The notes under the pieces were generated by a model, which saw only the letters and a program-made list of their open reading frames with translations, had not been told where the DNA came from and searched no databases. Shown here in pieces: positions 1-12,195 of a stretch of DNA of 64,000 nt. Source of the DNA: Branchiostoma lanceolatum (lineage: Eukaryota > Chordata > Leptocardii > Amphioxiformes > Branchiostomatidae); contig NC_089737.1 in the NCBI RefSeq assembly GCF_035083965.1, positions 13,257,029 through 13,321,028 on the forward strand, in the 5' to 3' direction. Every line of letters starts with the position of its first letter. The first letter of the stretch is position 1. The translations under genes were made by a program, and so were the position numbers.

Positions 1-60
1 GCGGCTTAAAACATGTTGAAAACCAGCCGGAGCCGAACGTCTGCTTGGACTTGGAGAGTA
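1..60. mobile_element. 3' end of a MITE seen again at 34.9 and 46.2 kb
   Basis: The window opens inside a sequence ending in CGTCTGCTTGGACTTGGAGAGTA. This matches the right end of two complete short inverted-repeat elements at 34945-35058 and 46219-46308 (CTGCTTGGAGAxTA), apart from a small internal duplication (TTGGACTTGGA). The left part lies outside the window. Non-autonomous and non-coding. Confidence 0.45.
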
Positions 61-908
61 AAAATAGTTTTCCTCTGCTTTTCTTCCGGTATCTTTTTCT
101 CTACCCTGTGAAATATGTAGTACTATGTCTGGTATTTCCTTGCATAACAGGGAAAAGAAGGAAAGAATATGTCTCTTGATCTAGTTGTGCTTTAAATTCT
201 TAGGCAATTTATTCATCCCTCAATATTCTGGTTCTACATTTTCTCAACCTTGTGTCCTGTCTTTGGCTCTTGAAATGTTTGAATGTAATAAAATTCATCA
301 GTTTTTGTCCCAAACAATTTGGCAAATGGAATCTTTAATGGTGTTCTTTCGAAAGGAAGAATTCTAGGTTAGAATAAAAAAGAATTTGTGGAAATTATGA
401 AAACGTTAGGTAGAACTGGGAGAAATTTACCTTATTTTTGTCTTTCGCAAGTTTAAACTTGTCGTACATTTGATATCTTGAGACAAGTGAAAAAACACTT
501 TTAAAACCCTCTTTTGGCAAGTCAAAACTTGCCCAACGTTCCTTTTTACGAAGATGTCAGCATCTGACAAATTGGGAACAGATGAGAATGGCATCCTCCA
601 ATGTCTTTGTATGGGCTCTTTTCAGCTCCAAACAGTGGAACTCAAAAGATAAACTACTCTTAGATAAAACAAATAGATAAAACGCTAATCAAAATCCAAA
701 GTCCCAAAACAAGTGGCATACATGCACTTGCATACATGTAGAAATTTATGATGAAATTGTTTGGAAACCCCATGTGAAATGTCGTGATTACTAAAATTAG
801 TCTGCGTCTGGTAGAAAACAACTCTCGCTTTGATAAAATTTTAATCTTTTTGCAAGTCTAGGCTTGCCCGCATCAAAAGAAATCAAGTAGGCGAAATGTT
901 TGCCTCAA

Positions 909-1092
909 AAGATTGGGTTTCAGACTTTCATGGGTACCGTATTTGTTTGAATTGTTTCTTTTTCTATGGACAAATTTTTTTTTATAAAGATTGGGTTTCA
1001 GATTTTCAGGGCTAGTGTATTTGTTTCAATATTGTTTCACACAGCTTCTACTCCTTCAGTGTACAATTGTATATCTTTTTCTATGGACAATT
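909..1092. repeat. Imperfect direct duplication
   Basis: A segment starting AGATTGGGTTTCAGA and ending CTTTTTCTATGGACAA occurs at about 909-972 and again, expanded by an insertion, at about 987-1092. Non-coding. Confidence 0.5.
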
Positions 1093-3078
1093 TTCTAAAA
1101 GAAATGCACTTCAAACTCTCTAAGTCTAACTTCACAAATCTCAGTGATTTTGCTTTTAATTTTTGAGGTCAACAACGTCATGCACGAACTGAAAAAAGTT
1201 TGAAATACTTGTGATGGCAAATACTGCACTTCTACTTTACAAATTGTCCCAAGTTTTTTCTTCCATCATTATCTTGTGATCATGTCCTTTTGAACATGTT
1301 CATTCTTGCCCAGGTGTTCATTCCCACCTGAAGCTGACACAATCCTATTAACGTCACCTTCATAATGATGTTTTCTTTTCTGAGCTTTCTCACTTTCTAA
1401 TCAAAATGTGAATGAAACATTACACAACCATAACGGATGTCAGTGGAAGATTTTAGGCCTTGAGTCAGAAGTTTTTCACAATTGCAAATTTTCAACATTT
1501 CTAACACTTGCTTTAGTAACTAGTACATGTACCTGTACAGCATCAGACAGGAATTTAAAGCCAGCGGCCTTGTGTGCTTGCTTGCTTACTTCAATACTTG
1601 CTTATGTCGAGACCTTCCAGTCACAAGTTGAGATGGTAGCCCAAGTCTTTCGGTCCTTCATCGCCAGGAGTAAACTATCCACTTCAAGTCCAGTGTCTTT
1701 CTTGAGTGTGTCTATAAAGGTTGCTGCGGGTCTTCCTGGTCTCCTTTTCCCATGCTTGGGAATCCAGAGTACCAGGTCTTGTGTATTAGGGAGCTTTTAG
1801 GCATTAGCCTCAAGCATCAAACATCTGCATGTAAAAGAACCCAACATATTAATCTGAGAGTAGGGGTGATGCAGTGTTCTTTGTCTTTGCGTAACATGGA
1901 AGTCGTAGCAAAGCCGCATAATTTGCAAAACTAACTACGGTACTTGAAAAAACTTCTTCCTTCACCTTGATTGAGGTTGACTGCTTTACCTTTTTTATAT
2001 ATGTACAGGTGTTCTTTCTATTCTTAGCGTAAAAAGTCTTGCTGAGTTTACTCTCTTCTTTTAGACCATTACCCACTTTTACGCAAATGATGATGTCATT
2101 CCCTTGTTATGCATATCTGTGTTGGTATAGGAACATTGTTGGTTTAATCTTTGAAAGAATGCAATAATCTTGTACATTGTGTGAAAGTGTGAAAAACAAA
2201 TGACATCATTGGGGAAGACTTTTTTCATTTTTAGATTCTAAACGCCACTTTTAGAGTTGTTACGTTAAAAAGAGCAAAGTTCATTCATTTGGATGAATTG
2301 GACTTTGTTTTGTTATTGTCATGCCCAGGCTGGTTAATTTTTTGATGCATGTTTTTCTGTGTTTTGAACGTTACATAAAGTGTTTTCGTAAGTGCTTTTG
2401 TTACCCTAAGTACTATGAGGCAATCACAAATTCATCATGCCGACAAAAGTAGCTGATGAGTCAAATTCAACAACTTCTTTAACAACTTTATGATTACGGT
2501 TATTTTGATCAACTCCTCTTAAATTTGAGTGATTTAGCCACACTAATCTAATGATTTCGTGCTAGGATTCACCACTTTTGATTATTCGTTTCTAATTAAA
2601 ACATATGCCATTTAGGATATCAATCAACCCTCAGATGTTATTTTGGCACCGAGGTACTTGTCTTTGTACAAATGTAGTTGTTAGTGTCTTAATTTTGAAA
2701 CAGTTGAAAATTCATTGTCTGAAACCATTAACCAGCCTGGTATGTTGGCTCCTGTGGTAGCATTTTGGTCTATCACATTATAGACACTTCTACTTTTAAA
2801 TATTTTATTTTGCTTACCAAAAGTCCATATTTTTCTTGCAAAACTCTGGGAACCAAGAAAATGGAATGGTCAGGTCTTACCTCCAACTTCCTATAGCTAG
2901 CTTTTTCGCACCGGAAAAACAGGTTCTTCTAATATTCAAGCATAACAAAAGACATGTCTATCTATAAACAGATGATAATGATTTATTACAATGGCCTGGG
3001 GCATAGGTGTGTCATTTCTAAGTAGTTGTCTCATTCTTAGAAATGAATCTGATCACAATGATGAAGATTGAAGAGAGC

Positions 3079-3812
3079 TAGAGTCAATTCCATGTCACCG
3101 AGAGGGTTTTCAAATGATATTGCTAATAAGTTTGAACAATTTTAGAGAAAAGACTACTTCAGTCAAAATAATTCCAGACCGTTCAAACAATTAGAAATGA
3201 AAGTTTGAACATGTTTGAACTCATCTATATATTTTGGAAATATTAAGAAAGTATTTGTACAAATATCTCTTTATTTAGAACAGTTTTTAAACATCTGTGT
3301 GATTGTTCTACTGTTGGAACATGTTCCAACATTTTGCATCATTCTCAAAATGGTAGATTTGGGTTATTGCCCCCATAAAAGTAGGTGCTAATCACGCTCT
3401 ATTGTCTGCCTCTGTATATTTTTAGATTTCACATCTGGACACTGGCAACTCTTTTGTCTTTAAGTGTCTATGCATGGCACCTAGGCCTAATCCCCTATAC
3501 TTTGAAGGGATGTGTGAATTGCCCTGTTCCCAGCCCACTGACCCAGTTATATCATATTTGTAGAATGTTGGAACATGTTCACAGAAATGATCAATCTATG
3601 TTGCAACAGTTTGGAAACTAATACAAATAATGTGCTCAATGTTGGAAATTTGTTTAACCTGTTGGAACACAGCATAAAATATTTAGAACATCAAATATAT
3701 GTTGGAAATTGTTCTTAACAGTTACTTATCTCACATAGATTGTTACAAAGGTTTTGTGAATGTTAGAACAAAAGGCAACAAACACCCTCTCGGTGACGTG
3801 GAATTGACTCTA
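3079..3812. mobile_element. 734-bp MITE-like element with 29-bp terminal inverted repeats
   Basis: The left end at 3079-3107 and the right end at 3784-3812 are reverse complements over 29 bp with one mismatch (core GAGTCAATTCCA...ACCGAGAGGGT). A TA dinucleotide lies at each edge, which would suit a Tc1/mariner-type target duplication, although the TA can also be counted as part of the repeat. The interior is AT-rich, contains short palindromes such as TTGGAACATGTTCCAA, and encodes no transposase. Confidence 0.65.
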
Positions 3813-5403
3813 TCTGTCATTTGTAGTCATCAAAAATTCTCCGTAAAATATATGTTTAAGCTAGATAGAAGAAGATGGTGTGACGACATGTTTGGTACGT
3901 GTACCTTCAAAGAGTTAAACGAATGTTGTACTTGCGGCATAGAAATGCTCTTCGTCAGTGCTGTGGTAGTGACTTACCGGTTTTAAAACTTTTGACATGA
4001 ACAGAATTCGACATACAGTTAAAATGGAAATAAACTCTCATCATAGCATTTATTTAAGAGTTAAATGTTGCGACAAAACTCTGTACGGTTTCATAAACAG
4101 TACTGTAATTCACTTTATTTTCATGGTAGCAAAATTTCATGGTGTAAGGAAAATGGACATTTTCACGGAACTTTAACTTAACAGTGGCACCAAGTGATTT
4201 ACAGAAAGGATGTGTGATGGAATCATAGATAATAAGAACATTTTTTTTTTCGTGGTAATAAGTTCAAGTTACAGAGGTGACTGAAAATTGTGAACATAAA
4301 GTTACAGTGAAAGAACAATAATCACAGTACATGTACCTCAACAAACCTTAGTTTAGATTATCTACTTTCTTAGCTTTAAGGACACAATCTAAGCTGCTTT
4401 TGTAAGTGCTTGTTGTGGTTTCTTCTAGTTGTTTCAATGACTTATATATATAACACCAAGAGTTGGCACTAGCCCTGTTCATGCGTAAGTGGATAATGTT
4501 ACAGAACAGCCTCTCAAACGTAAACTTGACATGGCTCATCACCCGAATTAAACCATGATCCACCACGCAACATTCCAATAACAGGCTACACCAACAAAAA
4601 ATAGAAAGTCCGCCATCCTGATTCAAAATAAACTCGGTACCTCGTGGCACACTAATTGAAAGGTAAACTTTCCCACGCTTTCTCTTAATCAAAACCATGT
4701 TAGACTCGGATTGAGTAAAGGAGAAAATATGTGGCTTCTAGTTGATACATTCCAAAGAGTGACGCTCAAACAAACATGCTGAAGTCAGTTGAGTTAATGC
4801 TTAACCAAGTTAGTGTGATCAGCTGTTGGGACTTTCCATGTTTCCAAAGAGAGGGGGGGGTTCTGAGTAGTGGGAAAGTTTTTGTATGATCCACTGTTTC
4901 AACAAAAGTTGAAAAGTTATGCAACATTGCTGGCAATGCTGATTTTGCAAGGAAAAAACATTGCATGAAGTGTTACAGAGTTCAATTTCTAGTTTTTTAC
5001 ATCAACTTTCACAATGGTTTAGTCTACATGTACATGCAAGTTTGTGCTGTACATGTTGTATTAAGAATGGTTGTTTTCTTTCTTTTGAATGTAAGTTATC
5101 TTCAAGGAGGAAGAATGGTTTGTTTTATGGGTTGTTAGATTGCCCAAGTCATTTCCGTTGAATTTCGAATATACCGTGGTGCGAAGTCAAGCAACGGTCG
5201 TTTACGTTGTGACGCCCCGGAGGCAAATCCAGACTCGCCCCTGCCAACAGTGGCGCGTTCCAGGTAAACGTTGTGCAACCCACTCACCTGACTACCATAT
5301 ATGGACATCCTGTGACGCAGGGTACTTCCCTTACTCCCATGGGGCCTTGCTTCATCAGCACTATTTTTAGACACCTGAAACTACGCATACATAATTAGCC
5401 TCA

Positions 5404-5451
5404 TATAAAAAGGGGGCACAAGAGTTCCAAAACAGTTTGAACAGTCTTCTG
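5404..5451 (+). promoter_or_regulatory. Candidate TATA promoter and non-coding first exon of the BCL2L14-like gene
   Basis: TATAAAAAG lies at 5404-5412. A canonical splice donor TCTG|GTAAGG follows at 5451/5452, about 40 bp downstream, so a short untranslated exon ending at 5451 would fit. The flank at 5150-5340 is more GC-rich than its surroundings. The next good acceptor on this strand is at 7896, just before the coding start. This is motif-only evidence; there is no transcript data. Confidence 0.28.
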
Positions 5452-5589
5452 GTAAGGACCAGGCATTAACAATGGTGCTACAACAGGTCTCCGGTAGTAC
5501 AAAGGAGAGAGGTACACACGATACTTGTTTTGTTGGTACGCCCGGGTTGAATCATTGTAGCGTTTAAAAGGACTGGAACATGTTTTTCT

Positions 5590-6040
5590 GACTTTGGTTT
5601 TTGGATCTGAAAAGTTGTCTTTTGTGGTAGAGTAAGATTTAAGACAATTTTTTTTGGTAGAAGTGGAGATTTTTTATGTTTTCTTGTACTGGGAATCAAA
5701 AAGTTCAATGTCTGACGTGGTAGAGTAAGATTCGATACAATTTTTGTTAGGTTAAAGGAGAGATTTTTAGTTGTTTTTTTGCTTGTTTTAAAGGTCTGAG
5801 AGTACTGGTTAGCTTGCTTTTCGTGCTTTGTTTTGTACTGTGAATTAGAAAACTTTCTCTTACATGGTAGAGTAAGATTTGATACAATTTTTGTTAGGTT
5901 AAAGGAGAGATTTTTAGGGGTTATTTTGCTTGTTTTAAAGGTCTAAGAGTATTGTAGAGCTTGTTTTTCTTGCTTTGTTTTGTACTGTGAATCTGAAAAC
6001 TTTGTCTTACTGGTAAGATTTGATACAATTTTTTTGGAGG
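5590..6040. repeat. Degenerate tandem repeat, about four copies of 110-150 bp
   Basis: The phrase GGTAGAGTAAGATTTGATAC and its variants recurs near 5628, 5721, 5866 and 6010. The following TTTTTGTTAGGTTAAAGGAG and a TTTTGTACTGTGAATC segment recur with it. Copy lengths differ through internal indels. T-rich and non-coding, probably in the 5' intron of the BCL2L14-like gene. Confidence 0.6.
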
Positions 6041-6310
6041 GTGAATCTTTTTTTAGCTTTCTTTTAGTGTCTTGGTAACATTGAAAGTGTTGAAAGTGAA
6101 ACTAGTTTACTTTTTGTAGGGAGAAAGAATGTTGCTCTCTAGAGGCTGTTATGTGCATTTAGTTTGTGGTCTCTTGCTACCAAACATTGTGTACTTTTTG
6201 TGACAGTCATTTTGACTTGATATTTTTTGCTGGCATATTTTTTTAGGAGGTGTGAAGTCTTAAACTTGTAGCTCAGGATTCAGTAATGAACTAAGATTAT
6301 AAGTCAGGAA

Positions 6311-6432
6311 CAGGGCTGTTTCCAGGACTTGTCCCAATGTCCCGGGCGGAAATTTCACAAATGTATTTGTATAAGTGATGGGCTCACAAACAATGTGTGG
6401 GACAAAAAAAATGAAAGCTGGAGACAGCCCTG
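6311..6432. repeat. Short inverted-repeat (hairpin) element
   Basis: CAGGGCTGTTTCCAG at the left end pairs with CTGGAGACAGCCCTG at the right end, and an inner GTCCCA/GGGAC pair extends the stem. This is the size and shape of a small MITE. Non-coding. Confidence 0.5.
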
Positions 6433-7934
6433 GTCAGATAGAATGTTGGATTTTGCTTGTAATTAGAACTTGAAGTTCATTGTTAAAGCTTTTAATGTTT
6501 GATTTTTATTCCACAAAATACTTCATCAAACTTTAGACTGAACGTAAAATTGCCTCTGAGTATCATAGAGCTTAAGTTTAAGGATGTAATGTATTTGGAC
6601 TTGTCCTTTCTTCATTATGTTTTCAAGGTAAAATGATCTAATTCTATTCAAGATGATGACATCATAGCTGCTATAAGGTTTAATGCTGAATAAGTCTTGT
6701 CTATTCATCCTGGGGATTTTTACACCTCAGCCTTCCACCCCCATACGTCATTAATGGTATCACATTTCCTACATGTTTGCACTCTTCTTTTGGCTCATCC
6801 CATGCGAAAAAAGGGGGGTTCCTGTCCAACTTGTTTAGTCATGAGATTCGGACAGGAAGTTGTTTCCTGCTTTTGTCTAGTCAAGTAGAAAATGGCTTTT
6901 GTTAGTCATGTAGCTTTAAATGCACCTGTCTGGCTTCGACAAATGACTTCCTGGTCTATATAGTAGAAAGAAAAATCATCAAAAATTGGTTGTTTTTAAG
7001 CTGCAAATCTTCATTTTTGTAGTTTCATTATTCATACAATGTATATTTGTAGTACATGTGTAGAAGTTAGATTTGAAACACCTGTTTGGAATGTATCGGA
7101 GGTGGCCAAACAAACAAATGACATGTTTGTTTTTTGGAAGTCAACGAGGTAGAAAATTGGTTTGTGATTAGTCATAACTGCGTGTCTGGAGCTGTAGATC
7201 AAAATATCCTGCTGTGATCAGTGATGTCATGTTTTTAGCAAGTACGGAGTTGTTTGTTTTTGGGCACAAAGGGGGCACAATAGGGCACTCTTTTACAGGG
7301 ACTTTTTCTAGGTGTTTGTCAAGTTTTAGATACATTGTATCCTGTATAGTTCTTTACTTTACATGCAAGAAGAAGCAAATAGTTTTTTAGTTCATAAAAC
7401 CCAATTTTTTAGAATAACTGTTTTTGCTGTTTCATGCTGTGTATGTAGACATCCTGTATTTTTCACATTAATATTTAACTGTTTTTTTGTGGTTGATGGG
7501 ACAATTGTTTGGGATGACGTTGGAAAATGCCAGAGCATCCTGTTTCCATCTTAGAAAGAGGTTAATGTTCTGAAAATTAGTACTTTTTTGTGTGACTGGT
7601 TGTTTAATGGGTAACTGAGTAAACAGACATTGACAAAACTGCCCAAGAAACTGAGTGGATCAATGAAATGTGGTCACTATAGACAGGATTCTTAATGCTA
7701 CTGTGTTAATGGGGAAAAGTATATTCTAACTCTAAGGAACCATGCGCACCAAAATTTTAGTACATTTATATATACTCATGGTTACAGTGGCCAGGTGGTC
7801 ATTATGTACATGTAGAGGTACTTACATGTAGCATGTTTCTCTACAATTTTGAAGTGTCACTTTGATCTAACGATATCGTTTTTTATTCCCCAACAGTTGC
7901 GATACAGAGGAAGGTGAGGCGACACCGTTCCGCC

Positions 7935-10900
7935 ATGGAGAGCAAAACGACAGCGAGACCGGAGCTCAGGAAGGAGACGAGCGTTCCCCTCGGTCGCGAG
8001 GAAATCCAAATCGTGCTGGACCGTTTCCTCCAACGGCACCTCAGCATCACTGACAAATCCCCCCTCGGGCAAACCATCGCCCCTTCCATGAGCCCGACGA
8101 CGCCAACCCCTGGAGCAAGCGGTTTTAACTCCCCGACTAAACCGACGGCAAACGGTTTTTCTCCGAACGAACAACAGAATGGACATGCAGGATTCCAACG
8201 TACGGGGAGTTTCGGGAAAGCGCTCGAGCATCCAGTCATTGAGTCTATCCATCGCAGGCGTACGTGGGACAGTGACAGACACAACCGTGTCAACCACGAA
8301 CCCGACGACGTAAAAGCAACGGAGGAACTAAAGAAGAAGAAATCCGGATTCCAGCGCTGGATCAAAAGCGTGTTCACATACGAAAGCTCGAAGAAAAGGA
8401 AGAAGAAGTCGGAAGATCACAAACACGACTGCGAAGACGTAAGCGTAGACATCCCGCATCGCCCGAGCGAAAAGGGCGCGAAACCAAAGAGAACTGAAAG
8501 TTTCGGCAAGTCGATAAGACGTCGCTTCAGTCTCCGGAGAAGCAAACACAGTCCAAAGGACTCCTCAGACTCTCAATCACCGGGAAGCGACAGTTCGATA
8601 AAACTCCACGGAGTGTACGGGCCACCTGGCGCCGCAAGGAGCCTACAATCGGGCGCAACCGCGCAGGGAGATCGCCACAGTACGGACACGCTGCTATTGG
8701 ACGATTCGACAGAGGAGGATTCGCCGCAGTCCTCTTATCGTACACAGTCGCTGGACCCAGATGAAATGTTGGATCCGAGCTCGAGGGCGGCAGCGTTAGG
8801 GGGAGGAACAAGACCAACTACACTCGGACTGGCCTCTGTGCATCGGCCGGGAGGGCTTCCAACGGATGTAGACATTGATGGACTCGACAGTCCAGGTAAG
8901 ACACTTTCTTATCTGATTTTTTTGAACAACCTAAATGTATTTTCATGTCTTTAATTATTTGGGTACAACTGAGGTTCAAAATTATGAAATCAAATAAGAC
9001 TATGATTTTTTAATGACTTGTTTGTTGTGAAAGTTGGAGCAAATTTTAGCCAGCTTTCAACACATTTGACTTGAAAAATACATTATTGATACATTTTCCT
9101 AAATGTAGCTCTATAGGAATTACCTTGTCATTGCTCTCCTAAATGATATTTATAAACTTAGAAGTAGGGCTTTTGTCAAAGAAATAGTAGTTGTATTAAA
9201 ATTTACACTTTGGAAAGGCAGTAATTGTATCATGTAACATTTTATCAACACATAATTTGACTTAATGTTGTGTATTTGTTTGTTTGTTTGTTTGTTAAAA
9301 GTAGATGGTCGGAGGACACCTGACGAGACAACCCAGGAGGAGAGGGAGAAACTGCTGGACATGATCGCAGCCAGGATCGGTCAGATGGGGGACGACATTC
9401 TCGATCGCCATTTTAACTCAGGAACTCCCAGTCCTAGTAGCAGTGCCCCCCAGGGTGCCTCCGGTGGTGTTTCTAACAGCCTTGAAGGTACTTTTTAAGA
9501 TACTGTGTCATAATTTGTCATAGCCTGAGTGTCAACCTGTTTAGTCCAGGCTCTACATGTACCTTCACAGAAGGTAGAGGCTGGAACTAAACAGGATGAC
9601 ACTCAGGCTACCTTTGTCATAGACAGGCACAATGGTTTTATTGTGTAGATGATGCATGTGGTTGTAATAAAATGGATTATTGACTCACCGTAGACCCGAT
9701 ACACACTGGGAAAATTTCTTGGACGTACAACAACGACGTACGACAATAACATACGTCTTTGACGTACATCCCCATTGATTCCTGCACGTCGTACAACTGG
9801 CATTTTTATTGCCCAAGCGTCTTCGTTGTATGTTACATCCAGGGTGACCATATGTCCAGAAAACTTTTCCAGTGTGTATCGGGTCTTATAAGTTTGAATG
9901 GGTGTCTAGTAACAAGAGAGAAAAATTTAAAGAGTTATTGGTATTTTTTAATTACTTTCAACACATTTTCACAGACCATCATTTGACTGTTGTTTCCTAT
10001 TTTTCACAGTTCCCAGTAGAACAGCGAGTGGAACAGAGATCACGGCAGTCGAGCAGGCCATGGCCAGCTACCTGTGTGAGCTTCTCGAGAAGAACGATGG
10101 GGTCAGACTCAACCATGTAAGTACAGATTAACTACTAGTCAGGGGTTCAATTCCCAATATCAACTATCATTAGTATATACAGTACTAGTATAATAGTTAG
10201 TTAGTTGAATTATAATTAGTTAGTCATTCCCACATCAGATGGTGCATAGGGTAGCCAACTTCATTTCGATAACTCAAAATTTAGTTTTTGCCTTTTCTCA
10301 ATTGCTCAGTTTCATTTTGGTGCTGTTGAAATATACTAGAGACAGTATTTTAGAGCTTGTTAATCCTTCAAAATATCACTCTTGTGTGATACCACACTTA
10401 ATTGCCATATGACTCAGGAGCACATTAATTTGTAGTGTTTTGTTTTGTTTTATGAATAATATTCATGATTTTCATTAATTTTCATGGCATTTGATATTCA
10501 CAAGGGAACATTTTCTGACAAAGAAATTATATTTTACAGTAAATGACCTTACTGAGGTAAACAAGAAATAGTAGACTATTTCAGAATGATCTTTTTATGA
10601 ACAGTTGAAACCATTTTACAGTAAATGACCTTACCAAGGTAAAGAAGAAATAGCAGATTATTACAGAACCTACAGGGGTTTAATTATACCATATACAGCT
10701 ATCAGAAATGTAACCGATACAATTTAGGCTGCCCTTGACAGCAGGGTGGCCCGAGGCGGAATTTTAGTACTTCCTGATTATGATGTCACAGTCTGAGAAT
10801 GGGTCAGAGGTCATATTGCAGCTGTTTTTTGTGTACCATCTATGGTACTTTGAAAAGTAAACAAATATGATCGCATATGATTCATCATTATATTAGTTAT

Positions 10901-11988
10901 TCACTTTTCAGTGCATAGTGGTTCCCTTATGTTCAAAGACTGTACTGACTCATTATCATTATAGGCGTTTTACACCTACTAGTATTCCCTCTCTCAACTA
11001 ATTTAATTGGGGGAAATGAGTTCCTAGCCAGTGTTAGGGATGTCCTCTAGGTCGGAACCTAAAGCTGTAAGTCCCATGTTTGAGGATAGCCACACCTCAA
11101 GCACGATAAAGGACCTACAACACTTACAGAAAAGAGTAGGGGTCCTTCTCAGTGTGAGTGGATCAGTCTCTGGGCTGACATTTTGAAATGGTGATACTCA
11201 CCCGATATGTCAATCTTTCCACAAGAGCGGTAAATTTTGATAGAATAGAATACATGTAATCTAAATTTTTTCTTCTTCTAATGTTTCAGGACAATGAACC
11301 GATTCCACCCCAACTACGTGACGAAATGGGAGAAAACATGACGTACGAACAGTTTAAAGAAATGGCGACGCGCGTGCAGGCAATCGTTCACCGTGATTCG
11401 GGCAGAGACATCGAACTGTCGCAACTCGCCATGGTGTTCGGCTTCACGAAGTTCGCCATCAAGACGGTCGGAGTGACGACTGACTACGCGAGGGTCCTCC
11501 GCAACTTCTGCTTGGAGTACTTGGAGAATACCTTCGCTGGGTGGATAGCAAGTCATGGATGGGTAAGTGTTTGTGTTTTTGTAAATAGTGTTTCAAAATG
11601 TTTAATTACTGTAACATTGTTTTGGCCTCACCTCACTTATATATGGATTCATAGTTAGTTGAATACCTTTTGGACTTAAATCATTGACGAAAAATAGTGG
11701 ATACCATCTAAAATGTCTGACCAGCCGTTTACAAAACTTATACAGTTGCTTGAGTAAGTTATTGATGATTAGGATAATAATCTGGAGCTAAAGGTTCTGG
11801 GTTCAAATCCCTGGCATGCTATTGAACTTTTTTTAAATTCTTAATTTTGGTCAATATGGCAGTTACTCTTGTTATCTTAATTAACATGAATCTCTACTAT
11901 TATTCCACAGGGCCAGCTCACAGAACAAGAGCCAGACCCCGATACTGAGACGTCAGAGGCAGAATCCAGAGAGTCCGAGATTGACTGA
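7935..11988 (+). CDS. BCL2L14: BCL-2 family protein, BCL2L14 (Bcl-G)-like
   Basis: Predicted exons are 7935-8895, 9302-9487, 10010-10116, 11290-11562 and 11911-11988, giving 534 residues with compatible phases throughout. The start is chosen for its strong Kozak context (GCCATGG); the frame stays open back to the acceptor at 7896, so an upstream coding exon cannot be excluded. The N-terminal 320 residues are Ser/Pro/Lys-rich and look disordered. They contain two RTxSFGK motifs (about 89-95 and 186-192) and a basic KKKSGFQRWIKSVF segment (about 133-147) that resembles the KKKSSW segment recalled from vertebrate Bcl-G. Residues 342-353, IAARIGQMGDDI, fit the BH3 consensus exactly (four hydrophobics, then G-D). 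The last two exons carry a BCL-2-like helical region (YEQFKEMATRV...FGFTKFAIKTVG) and a BH2-like tail FAGWIASHGW. No C-terminal membrane anchor follows; the end is acidic. Family role: regulation of mitochondrial apoptosis, with BH3 binding pro-survival BCL-2 proteins. Assignment to Bcl-G rather than another BCL-2 subfamily rests on domain order and local similarity. Confidence 0.85.
9522..9611. repeat. Intronic hairpin repeat
   Basis: The two arms, starting TAGCCTGAGTGTCA and ending TGACACTCAGGCTA, pair over about 35 bp with a few mismatches around a loop of about 20 bp. Small MITE-like element in intron 2 of the BCL2L14-like gene. Confidence 0.6.
9692..9887. mobile_element. About 196-bp MITE with terminal inverted repeats
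   Basis: The left end AGACCCGATACACACTGG and the right end CCAGTGTGTATCGGGTCT are perfect reverse complements over 18 bp and extend imperfectly inward. The interior holds several GACGTAC-type words. No transposase and no clear target duplication. It lies in intron 2 of the BCL2L14-like gene. Confidence 0.7.
10530..10668. repeat. Direct duplication in an intron
   Basis: TTTTACAGTAAATGACCTTAC followed by GGTAAA and AAGAAATAG occurs at about 10536-10575 and again at about 10615-10655. Non-coding, in intron 3 of the BCL2L14-like gene. Confidence 0.5.
11030..11200. repeat. SINE-like dispersed repeat fragment
   Basis: This stretch (GTCGGAACCTAAAGCTG ... ATAAAGGACCTACAACAC ... AGAGTAGGGGTCC) has the texture of a SINE body. 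It shares the 'aaggacc/aagaacc ... agagtagggg' core with about 1760-1885. There is no clear tRNA head here. Intron 3 of the BCL2L14-like gene. Confidence 0.3.
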
Positions 11989-12189
11989 GTTTCACTCTAA
12001 GAAACCTTTTAGATGTACATACTAGGATTACTATTGGTTTATGGGATTGAAGGAACCTAAATTGTAGCCACAGATTCGCATGTTCAGTTGTTTGGTTTTG
12101 GAACCTTTATTATGCAATGCACATTTTTGTAAGTCTGTTACTAGTAAATTGTCGTTAAGATGATTTTTTTCTATGACAGTCCAAGACCA

Positions 12190-12195
12190 AATAAA
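12190..12195 (+). other. Candidate poly(A) signal of the BCL2L14-like gene
   Basis: AATAAA lies about 200 bp after the stop at 11986-11988, the first such hexamer on the strand. Others follow (for example near 12986), so a longer 3' UTR is possible. Confidence 0.4.

Larger units (their letters stand above)
61..5400. other. Non-coding AT-rich upstream region
   Basis: No credible exon was found on either strand. The open frames are short, AT-driven and without family resemblance. The stretch holds a direct duplication (909-1092), a SINE-like fragment (about 1760-1885, sharing an 'agagtagggg' core with 11030-11200), a 734-bp inverted-repeat element (3079-3812) and a 14-bp perfect palindrome CAAGTTTAAACTTG at 448-461. 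It may be intergenic or the distal promoter of the BCL2L14-like gene. Confidence 0.5.

Noticed and set aside
7857-8377. Two long minus-strand frames opposite the first BCL2L14 exon
   Set aside because: Shadows of the coding strand; they have Ser/Leu/Arg-rich composition and no splice sites or domains.
11761-11815. tRNA-like B box GGGTTCAAATCCC in BCL2L14 intron 4
   Set aside because: No convincing A box or cloverleaf; probably a degraded SINE or chance.
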